64,000 nucleotides of DNA, from the NCBI GenBank assembly GCA_009773005.1, contig WOUT01000007.1, forward strand, positions 1 to 64,000, written 5' to 3'. Shown here one piece after another: positions 8,449 to 17,700 of the stretch. The DNA comes from Chloroflexota bacterium. GTDB lineage: Bacteria > Chloroflexota > Anaerolineae > Anaerolineales > Anaerolineaceae. The translations under genes and the position numbers were made by a program. Under the pieces are notes generated by a model. That model had not been told where the DNA came from, did no database searches, and saw only the letters and a list, made by a program, of their open reading frames with translations. Position 1 is the first letter of the stretch; the number at the start of each line of letters is the position of its first letter.

Positions 8449-8454
8449 ACGCAA

Positions 8455-9639
8455 TTAGTTGTGAACAATCACAGGAGTGCCCACATTCGAAAAATTGTAC
8501 ACCCATTCGGCGTCACTGGTGCGCATATTAACGCAGCCGTGGCTCATTGGTGTGCCGAAGTTATCGTGCCAGTATGTGCCGTGGATGCCATAGCCGGAGT
8601 AGAAATACATCGTGTAAGGCACATCAGGTAGATAGTAACCGGGACCAGACATATCGGTGTAGCGGTACTTTACGTAAACCGCAAATTCTCCGACCACGGT
8701 TGGATGCGCTGAAGTGCCAGTGGAGACGAGGAACGATGAAATCATTGAATTGCCATCGTAGGCGTAGAGTCTTTGTTCACTGAGGTCAATATCGATCCAA
8801 TGGCCTGAAGTGTCAACGACAGGTTTGGTTGGTGCTTTCTTTGTGGGAGCAGCGGTTGGTAAGGGCAAAGGTGTATTGGTCGGCCACGGCGTATTGGTCG
8901 GGAGTGGCGTAAAGGTAGCTGTCGGAGTGGGGGTTTCGGTTGGGGTCGGCGTTGGAGTCACAGTAGCTGTGGCGGTGAGCGTGGGAGTAAGTGATGGTTT
9001 GTAAAGCACATCACCCGGGATCGGGGCTGCAGAACTGCGCGCGAGAGCCGTCCACCCTGGAAGCGCCGCCCATACAACAACTGCGGTGCTCAGAATGACC
9101 AAAAGGAGAATTGTGGTCACTCCCCATGAAAATCCACTCCCAGATTTGCGCAGTTTATTTTCTTTTACTCTAACCGGTTTAACGGCAGTCTGTTTAAGAG
9201 ATTCATCAATACGGATTTCATCGAGGAATTCATCCTTTGGTTCAGGCTCCTGATGAACATGTTCAACGGTTTCTATTACGCGAGATATCTTTTCCGAAGG
9301 TTCTTGCACTAATTTGACGGGCTGGGTGGTTTCTTTTGTGGGGGGTGTCCCGACGAGAGTAGACCTGTTTTGGACATTTGATAAACGCGCCAAAGCCCAC
9401 TGCATCCCTTTTATTGCCCGTTCACTTTTTGGGTTAACCTGAAGCGCACGCTGTAGGTATGCTACACTGGCAGAAGGGCTGGAAATGCCTGCAAGAATCA
9501 GCCAGGATTCTTCATTTTCAGGAGCGAGCTGGGCTGCAATTGTCGCCCACCGTCTTGCCTCCATCTTGTTGTTTTGTTGGAGCGCGACTTGAGCGTTTAC
9601 TAGTGCAAGTTTTACCTGATAAGCAGTTTGATCACTCAT
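8455..9639 (-). CDS. Membrane-anchored L,D-transpeptidase with TPR-like cytoplasmic part
   Basis: A 394-residue protein in four parts. Residues about 1-85 look like a TPR pair (alternating small and aromatic residues, AYLQRALQVNP). A single membrane helix lies near 175-195 (VTTILLLVILSTAVVVWA). A long Thr/Pro linker follows (about 215-270). The C-terminal YkuD domain holds the active site HGTYWHDNFGTPMSHGCVNM. The catalytic domain therefore sits outside, spaced from the membrane by the linker. It overlaps the amidase gene by 4 nt and precedes the Tat-type transpeptidase, so the three probably act together on peptidoglycan. Confidence 0.88.
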   Translation of the reverse strand: MSDQTAYQVKLALVNAQVALQQNNKMEARRWATIAAQLAPENEESWLILAGISSPSASVAYLQRALQVNPKSERAIKGMQWALARLSNVQNRSTLVGTPPTKETTQPVKLVQEPSEKISRVIETVEHVHQEPEPKDEFLDEIRIDESLKQTAVKPVRVKENKLRKSGSGFSWGVTTILLLVILSTAVVVWAALPGWTALARSSAAPIPGDVLYKPSLTPTLTATATVTPTPTPTETPTPTATFTPLPTNTPWPTNTPLPLPTAAPTKKAPTKPVVDTSGHWIDIDLSEQRLYAYDGNSMISSFLVSTGTSAHPTVVGEFAVYVKYRYTDMSGPGYYLPDVPYTMYFYSGYGIHGTYWHDNFGTPMSHGCVNMRTSDAEWVYNFSNVGTPVIVHN

Positions 9640-10493
9640 GGGGTTGTTTGTGTGGGCGTAACACTTTCATTACGGATAAAACACAATAAACCGTCAACTA
9701 TGCCTTGGGCGACCAGGTCAGGCTTTTGGGTTAAAATTTGCTGGTCAAGATTGAGAAAACCAGTCTCGATGATCGCTGCGGTTGTTTCGGTGTTGATCTC
9801 ATCAAAGGCATGATAATAGGTCATGTCGTTGGTTGTATTTGGGCGAAAAACCAGACCAGTTCTGGTAGCATAGCGATCAACCATGCAGGAAGTCAAACGG
9901 GTTGCTTTTTCGGGATAAGCGCTGTGCGGTGCAGCAGCGACTTTAAAGCCGGTAGCTGCATCACTGATGTATTCGCAGGTATCGTTATGAATTGAGATCA
10001 AAGCAATCGCTTTATATTGCGATAAGCGGGAATCGAACTCCTCTAATAAGTCAACCTGGAAGCCTTCAGCAGTCAATTGTTGTTGAACGAGTGAGGCAAT
10101 TGTAAGATTGACCTGTTCTTCCGTAAGCCCATTAGAACATACCGAACCTGAGTCGTTTTTCCAGTGGCCAGAGACTATCCCGATGTGATTTATACTCGGG
10201 TTTACCCCTGCAGTACTGACAGGAGCAACGAGGGTCGGGTTAGCTTGCCAGGCTTGAAAAACTCTGGTTAACATTTCACTAGAAAATAAATTATTAGGAG
10301 AAAATAAAGTGAACAGGGTTGCCAGTAAAAAGGCATAAGTAGCGATCGTTTGAATACTGCTAAACATATTAAACGACGCGGGTTTGGCTGGGTGTGGTTG
10401 GTACACAGGAACATTTGCTGATTCAGTGGTTCCTGAATTAGTGTCCGGTTCGCCGATGAATGGATTCGTGAAAGAAGAGTCGTTCATAGTCAT
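9636..10493 (-). CDS. N-acetylmuramoyl-L-alanine amidase (Amidase_3 family)
   Basis: A 285-residue zinc amidase that cuts the amide bond between muramic acid and the stem peptide. A membrane helix near residues 45-65 (IATYAFLLATLFTLF) anchors it. Zinc ligands fit His in VSGHW, Glu in LTEEQVN and His in SIHND, and the catalytic Glu is in IIETGFLN. ATG 10493 is used; ATG 10487 and a TTG at 10502 are alternatives. No good ribosome-binding site is seen, and the -10 box lies about 12 nt upstream, so the message has almost no leader. It is the first gene of the wall-remodelling operon. Confidence 0.88.
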   Translation of the reverse strand: MTMNDSSFTNPFIGEPDTNSGTTESANVPVYQPHPAKPASFNMFSSIQTIATYAFLLATLFTLFSPNNLFSSEMLTRVFQAWQANPTLVAPVSTAGVNPSINHIGIVSGHWKNDSGSVCSNGLTEEQVNLTIASLVQQQLTAEGFQVDLLEEFDSRLSQYKAIALISIHNDTCEYISDAATGFKVAAAPHSAYPEKATRLTSCMVDRYATRTGLVFRPNTTNDMTYYHAFDEINTETTAAIIETGFLNLDQQILTQKPDLVAQGIVDGLLCFIRNESVTPTQTTP

Positions 10494-10504
10494 TATATTC
10501 AAAG

Positions 10505-10532
10505 ATTATAGCAAGGAATGTGCCAAATACAA
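10505..10532 (-). promoter_or_regulatory. Promoter of the amidase/L,D-transpeptidase operon
   Basis: Reverse strand -35 TTGTAT (10532-10527), 16-nt spacer, -10 TATAAT (10510-10505). The predicted start is about 5 nt from the amidase ATG, implying a very short or absent 5' leader. Confidence 0.65.
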
Positions 10533-10643
10533 AATTTAATAAATCAAATCGCATTCATCTTATTGACTTCGAATCCCTGACAAAGTATAACCTATTTATA
10601 TAGTTAACTATTGTCGACGGTCAGTGTGTATAAGGTTGAAAAA

Positions 10644-11117
10644 ATGGATGAACTACGAGAAGTCATGCGATGGTGGGTCACCGGCGTGTCAATCGTAACA
10701 GCCGAGAACGATGGTGTGCTCCACGGAATGACCGTTGGGTCACTGGTATCCATTTCTATCGATCCGCCCAGGGTCGTTGTTACCCTGGCTAACAATACCA
10801 GAACCTATAAATTGGTGGCAGATTCTGGTTTCTTTGGCGTAACGCTTTTATCTGCTGAGCAGGAGGTTGTTTCTGACCGGTTCGCTGGCCGAATTCCGGA
10901 CGAGGGTGACCGGTTTGCAGGATTGGAAACAATGCGATTATCTCAAGGAATTCCCGTGTTGAAGGGCGGGTTAGGCCATCTTGTTTGCAAGGTCATTCAC
11001 ACCTATGAAATGCCCAACTCAACCCTTTTTATCGGCGAAGTTTTGGAAACCCGAAGAGGATCTGGTCGTTTACCTCTTGTTTACGCCAATCGCAAGTATC
11101 ACCGAATGGAGTTGTAA
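10644..11117 (+). CDS. Flavin reductase-like protein
   Basis: A 157-residue member of the flavin reductase / FMN-binding split-barrel family. The start MDELREVMRWWVTGVSIVTA and the strand HGMTVGSLVSISIDPPRVVV match the FMN-binding core seen in HpaC-type reductases that supply reduced flavin to monooxygenases. The frame is open upstream to a TTG at 10611, but ATG 10644 has AAGG at correct spacing and gives the usual family N-terminus. The stop overlaps the AMMECR1 gene start (TAATG). No partner monooxygenase is nearby, so the electron acceptor is unknown. Confidence 0.82.
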   Translation: MDELREVMRWWVTGVSIVTAENDGVLHGMTVGSLVSISIDPPRVVVTLANNTRTYKLVADSGFFGVTLLSAEQEVVSDRFAGRIPDEGDRFAGLETMRLSQGIPVLKGGLGHLVCKVIHTYEMPNSTLFIGEVLETRRGSGRLPLVYANRKYHRMEL

Positions 11118-11689
11118 TGGAGAATTCACTTTCAGATTCAGATAGAAAATATTTGTTGTCGCTTGCCCGTGAAACGATCACCAATGCTGTGAACCGCAAG
11201 CCATTGCCAGATTTGCATAAAGATCAACTTTCGCCAACATTGACAAAAATAGGTGCTTCATTTGTAACGCTAAAGATTAACGGCGAATTGCGTGGTTGCA
11301 TCGGCTCCCTCGAAGCACATCAAAGCCTTGTGGAAGATGTACAGGAGCATGCGGTACAAGCCGCTCTTGAAGATTACCGGTTCCCTCCGGTAAGCATCGG
11401 TGAGGTCCCGCATTTGAAGATCGAAATATCCCGGCTCACCGTCCCTGTGCCATTGAAGTATGAATATCCATTGGATTTGAAAGATTTACTAAATCCACCT
11501 GTCGATGGAGTGATTTTAAAAGACGGTTTCAGAAGAGCCACCTTCTTGCCCCAGGTTTGGCAGCAAATCCCAGACCCTGAAGTTTTCCTTTCTCACTTAT
11601 GCGCAAAAATGGGCGCCTCTGCTGATCTTTGGAGACATAAGGTGCTAGAGGTTATGATCTACCATGTAGAAGAGTTTGAAGAAGAATGA
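11117..11689 (+). CDS. AMMECR1-domain protein
   Basis: A 190-residue AMMECR1-fold protein with the hallmark LRGCIGSLEA near residues 56-65 and the C-terminal RRATFLPQVW segment. In many prokaryotes this domain is one part of the AmmeMemoRadiSam set (AMMECR1, MEMO1 and a radical SAM protein), whose chemistry is unresolved. Here neither partner is present and it is paired instead with a flavin reductase, overlapping it by 1 nt. A hairpin follows the stop. Confidence 0.88.
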   Translation: MENSLSDSDRKYLLSLARETITNAVNRKPLPDLHKDQLSPTLTKIGASFVTLKINGELRGCIGSLEAHQSLVEDVQEHAVQAALEDYRFPPVSIGEVPHLKIEISRLTVPVPLKYEYPLDLKDLLNPPVDGVILKDGFRRATFLPQVWQQIPDPEVFLSHLCAKMGASADLWRHKVLEVMIYHVEEFEEE

Positions 11690-11696
11690 TTAACCA

Positions 11697-11724
11697 AAAT
11701 ACCGCCCAGGCTCAGGCGGTATTT
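11697..11724. terminator. Terminator hairpin between convergent genes
   Basis: Perfect 10-bp stem AAATACCGCC (11697-11706) / GGCGGTATTT (11715-11724) with loop CAGGCTCA. Short A/T tracts on both sides suit termination in both directions, though the U-runs are weak. Confidence 0.7.
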
Positions 11725-11742
11725 GATAGACCTTGGTTATGG

Positions 11743-12009
11743 TTAGAAGTGGTGATATTCTGCCACGTTAAGCACGAATAGTGTACATCTCTTATCGCCG
11801 TTCGCTTTCTGAGGAATAAACACACCACGAATTGCATCCAGAGCTTTGTTAAGTTGATCATCTTCAACGCCGCACAACAAGGTGCTCAATCCACTGCGCA
11901 GAAAGCCGCCGGTTGATGCAATTGTGGTTACTCTATAATTAGAGGTGGTCAACGCGGTACTTACAGGTTCTGTATCATTATCTTTCACAATTGCGATGAT
12001 CATTTTCAT
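11743..12009 (-). CDS. DarA-like (PF06153) protein, short form
   Basis: An 88-residue protein of the PII-like cyclic-di-AMP receptor family (DarA/PstA, YaaQ in Bacillus). MKMIIAIVKDND and RVTTIASTGGFLRSG match the first strand and the nucleotide-contact loop. The long family loop is trimmed, and CTLFVLNVAEYHHF replaces the usual GGATVFxLxVxxFExF ending. It lies 2 nt after the full-length DarA-like gene, whose last codons supply its Shine-Dalgarno (GAGGAG). The two probably form a hetero-oligomer, which is an inference. Binding of c-di-AMP is untested, and no cyclase is in the window. Confidence 0.82.
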   Translation of the reverse strand: MKMIIAIVKDNDTEPVSTALTTSNYRVTTIASTGGFLRSGLSTLLCGVEDDQLNKALDAIRGVFIPQKANGDKRCTLFVLNVAEYHHF

Positions 12010-12011
12010 AG

Positions 12012-12365
12012 TTACAACTCCTCAAAATGCTCAATTTCAAGTGAAAAAACTGTTGCTCCACCAACCGTAATCGGGGTTGGAGAGGGCAGGGGAAGAGGGG
12101 CGCTTTCTAAAGGGACTGCGATATACTCCACGCGCTGGCGGCAATTTTCTTTAAATGCTTGTAAAATTTGTGGCTGCATTTCGACTGGTAAACCGATCAA
12201 TAGGGTCGCATTGCGGCGGCCTAAAAAAGCTCCAACACTGGGAAGGCGGGTGACTGAAATATTCATTGCGCGGATGACGTCTTCAGCAATATCTGCGTCC
12301 TGGGCTTGTACGACTGCCATACATAACAACCCGTCCTTACATTTTTGAGTACCTGTTTCTTTCAT
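12012..12365 (-). CDS. DarA-like (PF06153) protein, full length
   Basis: A 117-residue relative of Bacillus DarA/PstA. Clear landmarks are AVVQAQDAD, SVTRLPSVGAFLGRRNATLLIGL, KENCRQR and the terminal VGGATVFSLEIEHFEEL. The Thr-Gly-Gly of the canonical loop is Ser-Val-Gly-Ala here, so ligand binding may differ. It sits 12 nt after the glycosidase-like gene and 2 nt before the short DarA-like gene, forming a three-gene operon. A second such pair lies at 34.2-35.0 kb. Confidence 0.85.
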   Translation of the reverse strand: MKETGTQKCKDGLLCMAVVQAQDADIAEDVIRAMNISVTRLPSVGAFLGRRNATLLIGLPVEMQPQILQAFKENCRQRVEYIAVPLESAPLPLPSPTPITVGGATVFSLEIEHFEEL

Positions 12366-12377
12366 ATTTGCTCCTCT

Positions 12378-14681
12378 CTAGGAGAGCACGATCCTGTGTG
12401 GACCTGGGTCATGAAGGGTGATGGTTTCTCCATTCAGATTGAAAACCTTTATTTTCGCGGTGTCCAAAGTAACCATAACCTGTTTATATTGTACATTAAC
12501 CTTTGGGAAAAATTCATTAAAATCATTATGAATCAATTCATATTCTGTAAATTTCTGAATTCCTAATAGTCGCAGAAGGGGAGTAAGTGGAAGCAGCTCA
12601 TCCAATGGAGCATTTGAAAGGTCTTTTTGAAGTGTCATAACATCATATTCATTATTTCTTTCGCCTTTTAAGACATCCAAAAACCATTCTTGGTAAAACT
12701 TAACTGCAAGCTCCCTGAATCCATATTTTCCTAATCCTTCGATCCACATGATCTTCAAGAAAAGAGGAAGACCTAACCCCGTTTTTTTTAGGTATTCTGA
12801 ACCTTGTGAAACTGTTTTCTCGGCTTGTTCAGTTGTGAGAATACCTGTCCATAAAGGAATCATGAAAGAGGGATCTTTAAAGGAGAAATCGGGAAAACCA
12901 ACAATTGCCTGGTCTCCTTTTTTCAACCCGGTGATGGTTATCTGTTTAATGTCTGACAGTACCTCTTCTGATACAGCAGTTCCACAACCATCGTTCCATC
13001 GAAATGCTTTACCGGTCAAGAAAATGTCAATTCCATGTTTTTCGCATACTGCTTTTAACTGGCACTCAATGGGTCGAATACATTCATCTTTTGTGGTAAC
13101 TTGAACATAAATTCGCCTTGGAATGCTTTGCGGGAGATCTAAAATTACCGACCCGTTCTGACGAAACGTATGAAGTACTTTCCCTTTATCCGATGAATGA
13201 GTGGTTTTATCACGGAACGAATATGATCCTTTTTTTTCATTCCAACATTCTTCAACTAAATCATGCAGCCGCTTGGCCCGGGTTTGCAACCATTCCATAT
13301 CAGTGTCATCATCTAACCATTTGGCTATTTTTATCAGGCATTGACATTCATGCCCGAGCAGGGCTGCCAGTGAAGGCCATTCTGCAGCCCGAACCAGGAT
13401 TTCGAGTTTATTGCGGATTTCTGGAGTAAATCCAACCGCTTCCATAATTCCAGTTTGGCTCAGATACTGCCATTCAGGGAAACCGTCCTCATCAATGTCG
13501 TGCTCTGGTTTAAACCAGACTTGAATCGATCTGACCAAAGCAGGATACACCTGTGATAACCATTCTTTATCGTTTAAATATGGATTCAAGGCGAGAACAA
13601 GAGAAGAAACCAGAGGAACAGCCAATAAACCAACAGGACTTTTCTTCCAGGAAATTTTGGCATCGATTGCACCATCTCCAGTTTGCTGGTCCAGAAAGTT
13701 TTGAAGCATTTCCTTAACAAGATCAGGCCTGGCAGGGAGAAGGAGGTGATTGAGCTCCCACAATTCTTGTGTGTTTTGGATTCCCCAAACCGATCCAGAA
13801 TCGATCCCATTTACATTTTGAATAAACCCTTGATCAGGCAGACGATTTATGGTGTACGAACTATGGTTGAAGTCATAAAAAGGGGGTAAAAGAACCTGAA
13901 AGGTTTTTATTTGACTTTGATGCAACAGGTCTCCCCAATTGGTGCCTTCAAACTCAAAGGCAATCGTCTGATGTTTTTGTAACATCTGTAACTTAACGTG
14001 CTCGTTAACCAGAGAATAAGAACAATACTTTCTGGCATTAAAGAAAGAAGCTTCTATAGATTCAAGCGTGGCAAGCGCCCATGTAAATTGACGAGTGGTG
14101 TGAGGTGCAAAGACAAGATCGATCCCAAGGCTGGGGTAAGCTGATATATTCGCTTGAGGGCCACCGGTTAAGAAAAATACCGGAAAAAGATGTTGAGATT
14201 GACCTTGCAAGACAGTATTGACGCTGATCTGGACGGGTGACATTGGTGAACCGGAAACCAGTGAATTAAGTTGAACCACCCACTCCATTCCAAGGGTTAC
14301 TGTTTTTTCAGTGGCGTTAGTAAGTGTGATTTGACCGACCAGCGTTTGAGAATTGGGTACCGAGACCTTTTGGTTGATGTCTATGGCAGAGATCGGTTTG
14401 TAATTTAACGATACAAGGCTCGGAGCAGAAAATTCCACCAACGGACGCGAGAAGAAAGCGCGCGGATCAGAAATCGGGATTTTATTTTGCAAAAAGCGGG
14501 GAAAAACCCGCATGCCTAATGCTCTCATTCCATATGTAGTTTGAAGAGCAACCGCGGGCGGTTCTCCCCGGGTGGTAGTGAGTTCCCAAATCTGATCGTT
14601 ATCCGGAGTAACCTCACCGCAACGCAGGTCAGCCGCTAAAATTTGGCGAATTTCTCCAACACGCTTCATCTGTGGGTTCAT
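12378..14681 (-). CDS. Six-hairpin glycosidase-like protein
   Basis: A 767-residue cytoplasmic protein with no signal peptide. The N-terminal 270 residues are strand-rich. The middle and C-terminal parts look like an (alpha/alpha)6 barrel of the glycogen-debranching / GH63-like type, with GSVWGIQNTQELWELNHLLL, DIDEDGFPEW, and FPDFSFKDPSFMIPLWTGI. I cannot point to the catalytic acids with confidence. It is transcribed from a promoter so close to the ATG that the message should be leaderless. Two DarA-like genes follow, suggesting nucleotide-signal control of a carbohydrate activity; this is inference. Confidence 0.7.
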   Translation of the reverse strand: MNPQMKRVGEIRQILAADLRCGEVTPDNDQIWELTTTRGEPPAVALQTTYGMRALGMRVFPRFLQNKIPISDPRAFFSRPLVEFSAPSLVSLNYKPISAIDINQKVSVPNSQTLVGQITLTNATEKTVTLGMEWVVQLNSLVSGSPMSPVQISVNTVLQGQSQHLFPVFFLTGGPQANISAYPSLGIDLVFAPHTTRQFTWALATLESIEASFFNARKYCSYSLVNEHVKLQMLQKHQTIAFEFEGTNWGDLLHQSQIKTFQVLLPPFYDFNHSSYTINRLPDQGFIQNVNGIDSGSVWGIQNTQELWELNHLLLPARPDLVKEMLQNFLDQQTGDGAIDAKISWKKSPVGLLAVPLVSSLVLALNPYLNDKEWLSQVYPALVRSIQVWFKPEHDIDEDGFPEWQYLSQTGIMEAVGFTPEIRNKLEILVRAAEWPSLAALLGHECQCLIKIAKWLDDDTDMEWLQTRAKRLHDLVEECWNEKKGSYSFRDKTTHSSDKGKVLHTFRQNGSVILDLPQSIPRRIYVQVTTKDECIRPIECQLKAVCEKHGIDIFLTGKAFRWNDGCGTAVSEEVLSDIKQITITGLKKGDQAIVGFPDFSFKDPSFMIPLWTGILTTEQAEKTVSQGSEYLKKTGLGLPLFLKIMWIEGLGKYGFRELAVKFYQEWFLDVLKGERNNEYDVMTLQKDLSNAPLDELLPLTPLLRLLGIQKFTEYELIHNDFNEFFPKVNVQYKQVMVTLDTAKIKVFNLNGETITLHDPGPHRIVLS

Positions 14682-14687
14682 AAAAGC

Positions 14688-14716
14688 ATTGTAAAATGAT
14701 AAGCCTGCAAGGTCAA
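14688..14716 (-). promoter_or_regulatory. Promoter giving a probable leaderless mRNA
   Basis: Reverse strand -35 TTGACC (14716-14711), 17-nt spacer, -10 TACAAT (14693-14688). The glycosidase-like ATG (14681) lies 6 nt after the -10 box, where transcription should begin. No ribosome-binding site can fit. Confidence 0.75.
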
Positions 14717-14745
14717 TTGAAATATGCTAGAATGGAAAAAACTGA

Positions 14746-17700
14746 TTGGATAAAAAACCATTGAATCTGATGAACAATATACCTGATGGGATACCGGAAC
14801 TGCCTGAAGAACCCGCGCAACGGATGAGACGTATCCTGGCTGCGGAAAATGACGAGTCCAATATCACGAAAGCATCGATTAGCGCGGGTGAGTTTCCATT
14901 AGGACCTGATGATTCGACAGATCCTGCTCGAGTTCAGAAATCAGATAAGTTTGATGATCTGCCTACTATGGCTGCTCTACCAGATCAACAGGCAGTTGCG
15001 CCAATCAGCACCCCAAATTTTGAAGGTATTGCACCTTCATTGCCCACTCCACCCCCAGGCAGCACTGACCCGCTGCCAAAACGTGTAGATGAGGTCGACC
15101 TTGGCGCTACACGGGTTTCGACTACAGCGTTTTATCCTCCCCCTATCAGGAATCCACAAAAAATTAATAGTATCGGTCGGGAAAAAAATTCTCATAAACC
15201 TATAAGGAAAGCCAGCCAACAGCTACCAACCCAACCAAAGAAGAGAATGGATTTTGGCGGATGCTTTGTAAAAATTGTCGTGATCTTATTGTTTGCAATT
15301 GTTATTGGATTGGTAATTGCCGGGGCGTTTCTGGTTTACCAGTACTTCACCATCGCTGCAACTTTGCCAAGCATCGAAGATATCCGCAATAAAGCCTCTC
15401 AATTTGAAACAACCAGGTTTTATGATCGCAATGGACAGATGATCTATGAAATGATCGATCCAAATGCTGGCAGGCGTACATATACACCGCTGGATAAAAT
15501 ATCTGCCAATCTGATTGCTGCAACGATCGCGATTGAAGATAAGGAATATTACAACCATCCTGGTTTCGATGTTGTAGCCCTGGCCCGCGCACTAGTCCAG
15601 AACTATACCAGCGGTGAAGTGGTATCAGGCGCCTCAACGATCACACAACAGTTAGCCAGAACTCTGTTTTTTTCTGCAACAGAACGTGTGGAAGTCTCCG
15701 TACGCCGCAAAGCGCGGGAAATTATTCTAGCAGCTGAAATGACTAGACGCTACTCAAAAGACGAGATCCTTGAGCTATATCTTAATGAGATCAACTACGG
15801 CAATCTGGCATACGGCATTGAGGCTGCCGCGGAGACGTACTTCAATACTTCAGCAGATAAACTCGATCTGGCCCAATCTGCTTTTTTAGCGGGACTTCCT
15901 CAAGCGCCAGGTATCTATGATATTTTCACGGAGCGGGATGCTACGCTCATTCGTAACAAGCAAACGCTCACAGCGATGTATAACCTTTCCAAAGAGAAAA
16001 ATTGTATCCGGGTCAGTGAAGTCAATGAACCAATTTGTCTTGAAGCCCAGCAAGCTGCAGATGCATACATCTACATCGAAAATTATCCATTTGTACAACG
16101 TGCCAACCCCTTGGTTTATCCTCACTGGGTTAACTATATTCGCTATCTGATCGAAACCAGGTATGATGCCCAAACCATCTATCGCTCCGGATTTCGGGTA
16201 TATACTACCCTTGACCCTCAATTACAGGTTGAAGCGGATCGGATCGTGAGCGAGCAGGTTGCTGCTCTAGCGGGTAACGATGCCTCTGATGGTGCGTTGG
16301 TTGCGATTCGCCCTCAGACTGGAGAGATCCTGGCGATGGTTGGTTCTGCTGATTTTTATAATGACGCAATTGCCGGGCAGATCAATATGTCTCTGCGTCC
16401 CAGGCAGCCTGGCTCCTCGATCAAACCGATCACTTATGCCGCCGCTTTTGAAAAAGGGTGGACCCCCGCGACGCTCATCTGGGATGTACCGAGCGAGTTT
16501 CCGCCATCCGGCGACCCTAACGATCCGCGTGAACCGTATAAACCTGTGAACTACGATGGGAAGTTCCATGGTCCGGTGACCGTCAGAACGGCTTTGGCGA
16601 ATTCTTATAACGTACCAGCGGTCAAAACACTGCAGTTTATTGGTATCTACGATAATGCTGCAACTGCCGAGCAGGATGGCTTGATCGCCTTTGCCAGGCG
16701 TATGGGGATCAGTACGTTTGACCGGAATGATTACGGTATGTCACTTACGCTGGGCGGTGGAGAGGTGACTCTCTTTGATATGACCTCTGCTTTCGCCATT
16801 TTTGCAAATAACGGACTCAAGATTGATCCGATTGCGATCACTCGAATCGAAGATTATCAAGGAAATGTGATTTTCCAGGCAGAAGCTCCTGCCGGAAAAC
16901 AGGCGATCCGACCCGAACATGCCTATATGATCAACTCGATCCTTTCAGACGCTCAAGCCCGCGCACCGATGTTCGGCGCCAATTCCATTCTCAACTTACC
17001 ATTTCCATCCGGCGCAAAGACCGGTACGACCAATGATTACAAGGATAACTGGACGCTAGGTTATACCCCTGATCTTTCTGTTGGTGTTTGGGTTGGAAAT
17101 GCCGATAACTCGCCAATGCAGAACACATCCGGCATATCGGGGGCTGCTCCGATCTGGGCTGAATTCATGAAATATGCAGTCCCATATTTAACCAATAACT
17201 CGCCGTCATCATTTACGCGTCCTTCTGGCATTGTAGACATGATCATATGCTCTGTTTCTGGCGCTGAACCGTCGGAATATTGCCCGAACCAGCGTAGTGA
17301 GATCTTTGCCAGTGATCAACCACCATTGCCCAAAGAGGAAGATTTATGGAAGAAGGTTCAGGTAGATACCTGGACGAATTTGAGCACTTCCCCTGCATGT
17401 CAGGGATTCTCGTCCGAAAAGTATGTCCTCAATGTTACAGACCCTTGGGCAATTAAATGGATCCGTGAGGGTTCAGCCGGACAAAATTGGGCAAAGAATA
17501 ATGGGTTTGAACCTCCGGTCATCTTTGTTCCCAACCGGGTATGTAAAGCTGAAGATCCAAGACCCACGCTCATTTTTGTGGGTGTAGAAGACCGTCAAAC
17601 GATCACGTCTAATCCACTTGACCTTTACGCTGTAATCAACGCCACAAGTGATTTTGAGAGTTACTATCTCGAATATGGGTATGGTGATAATCCATCCGGC

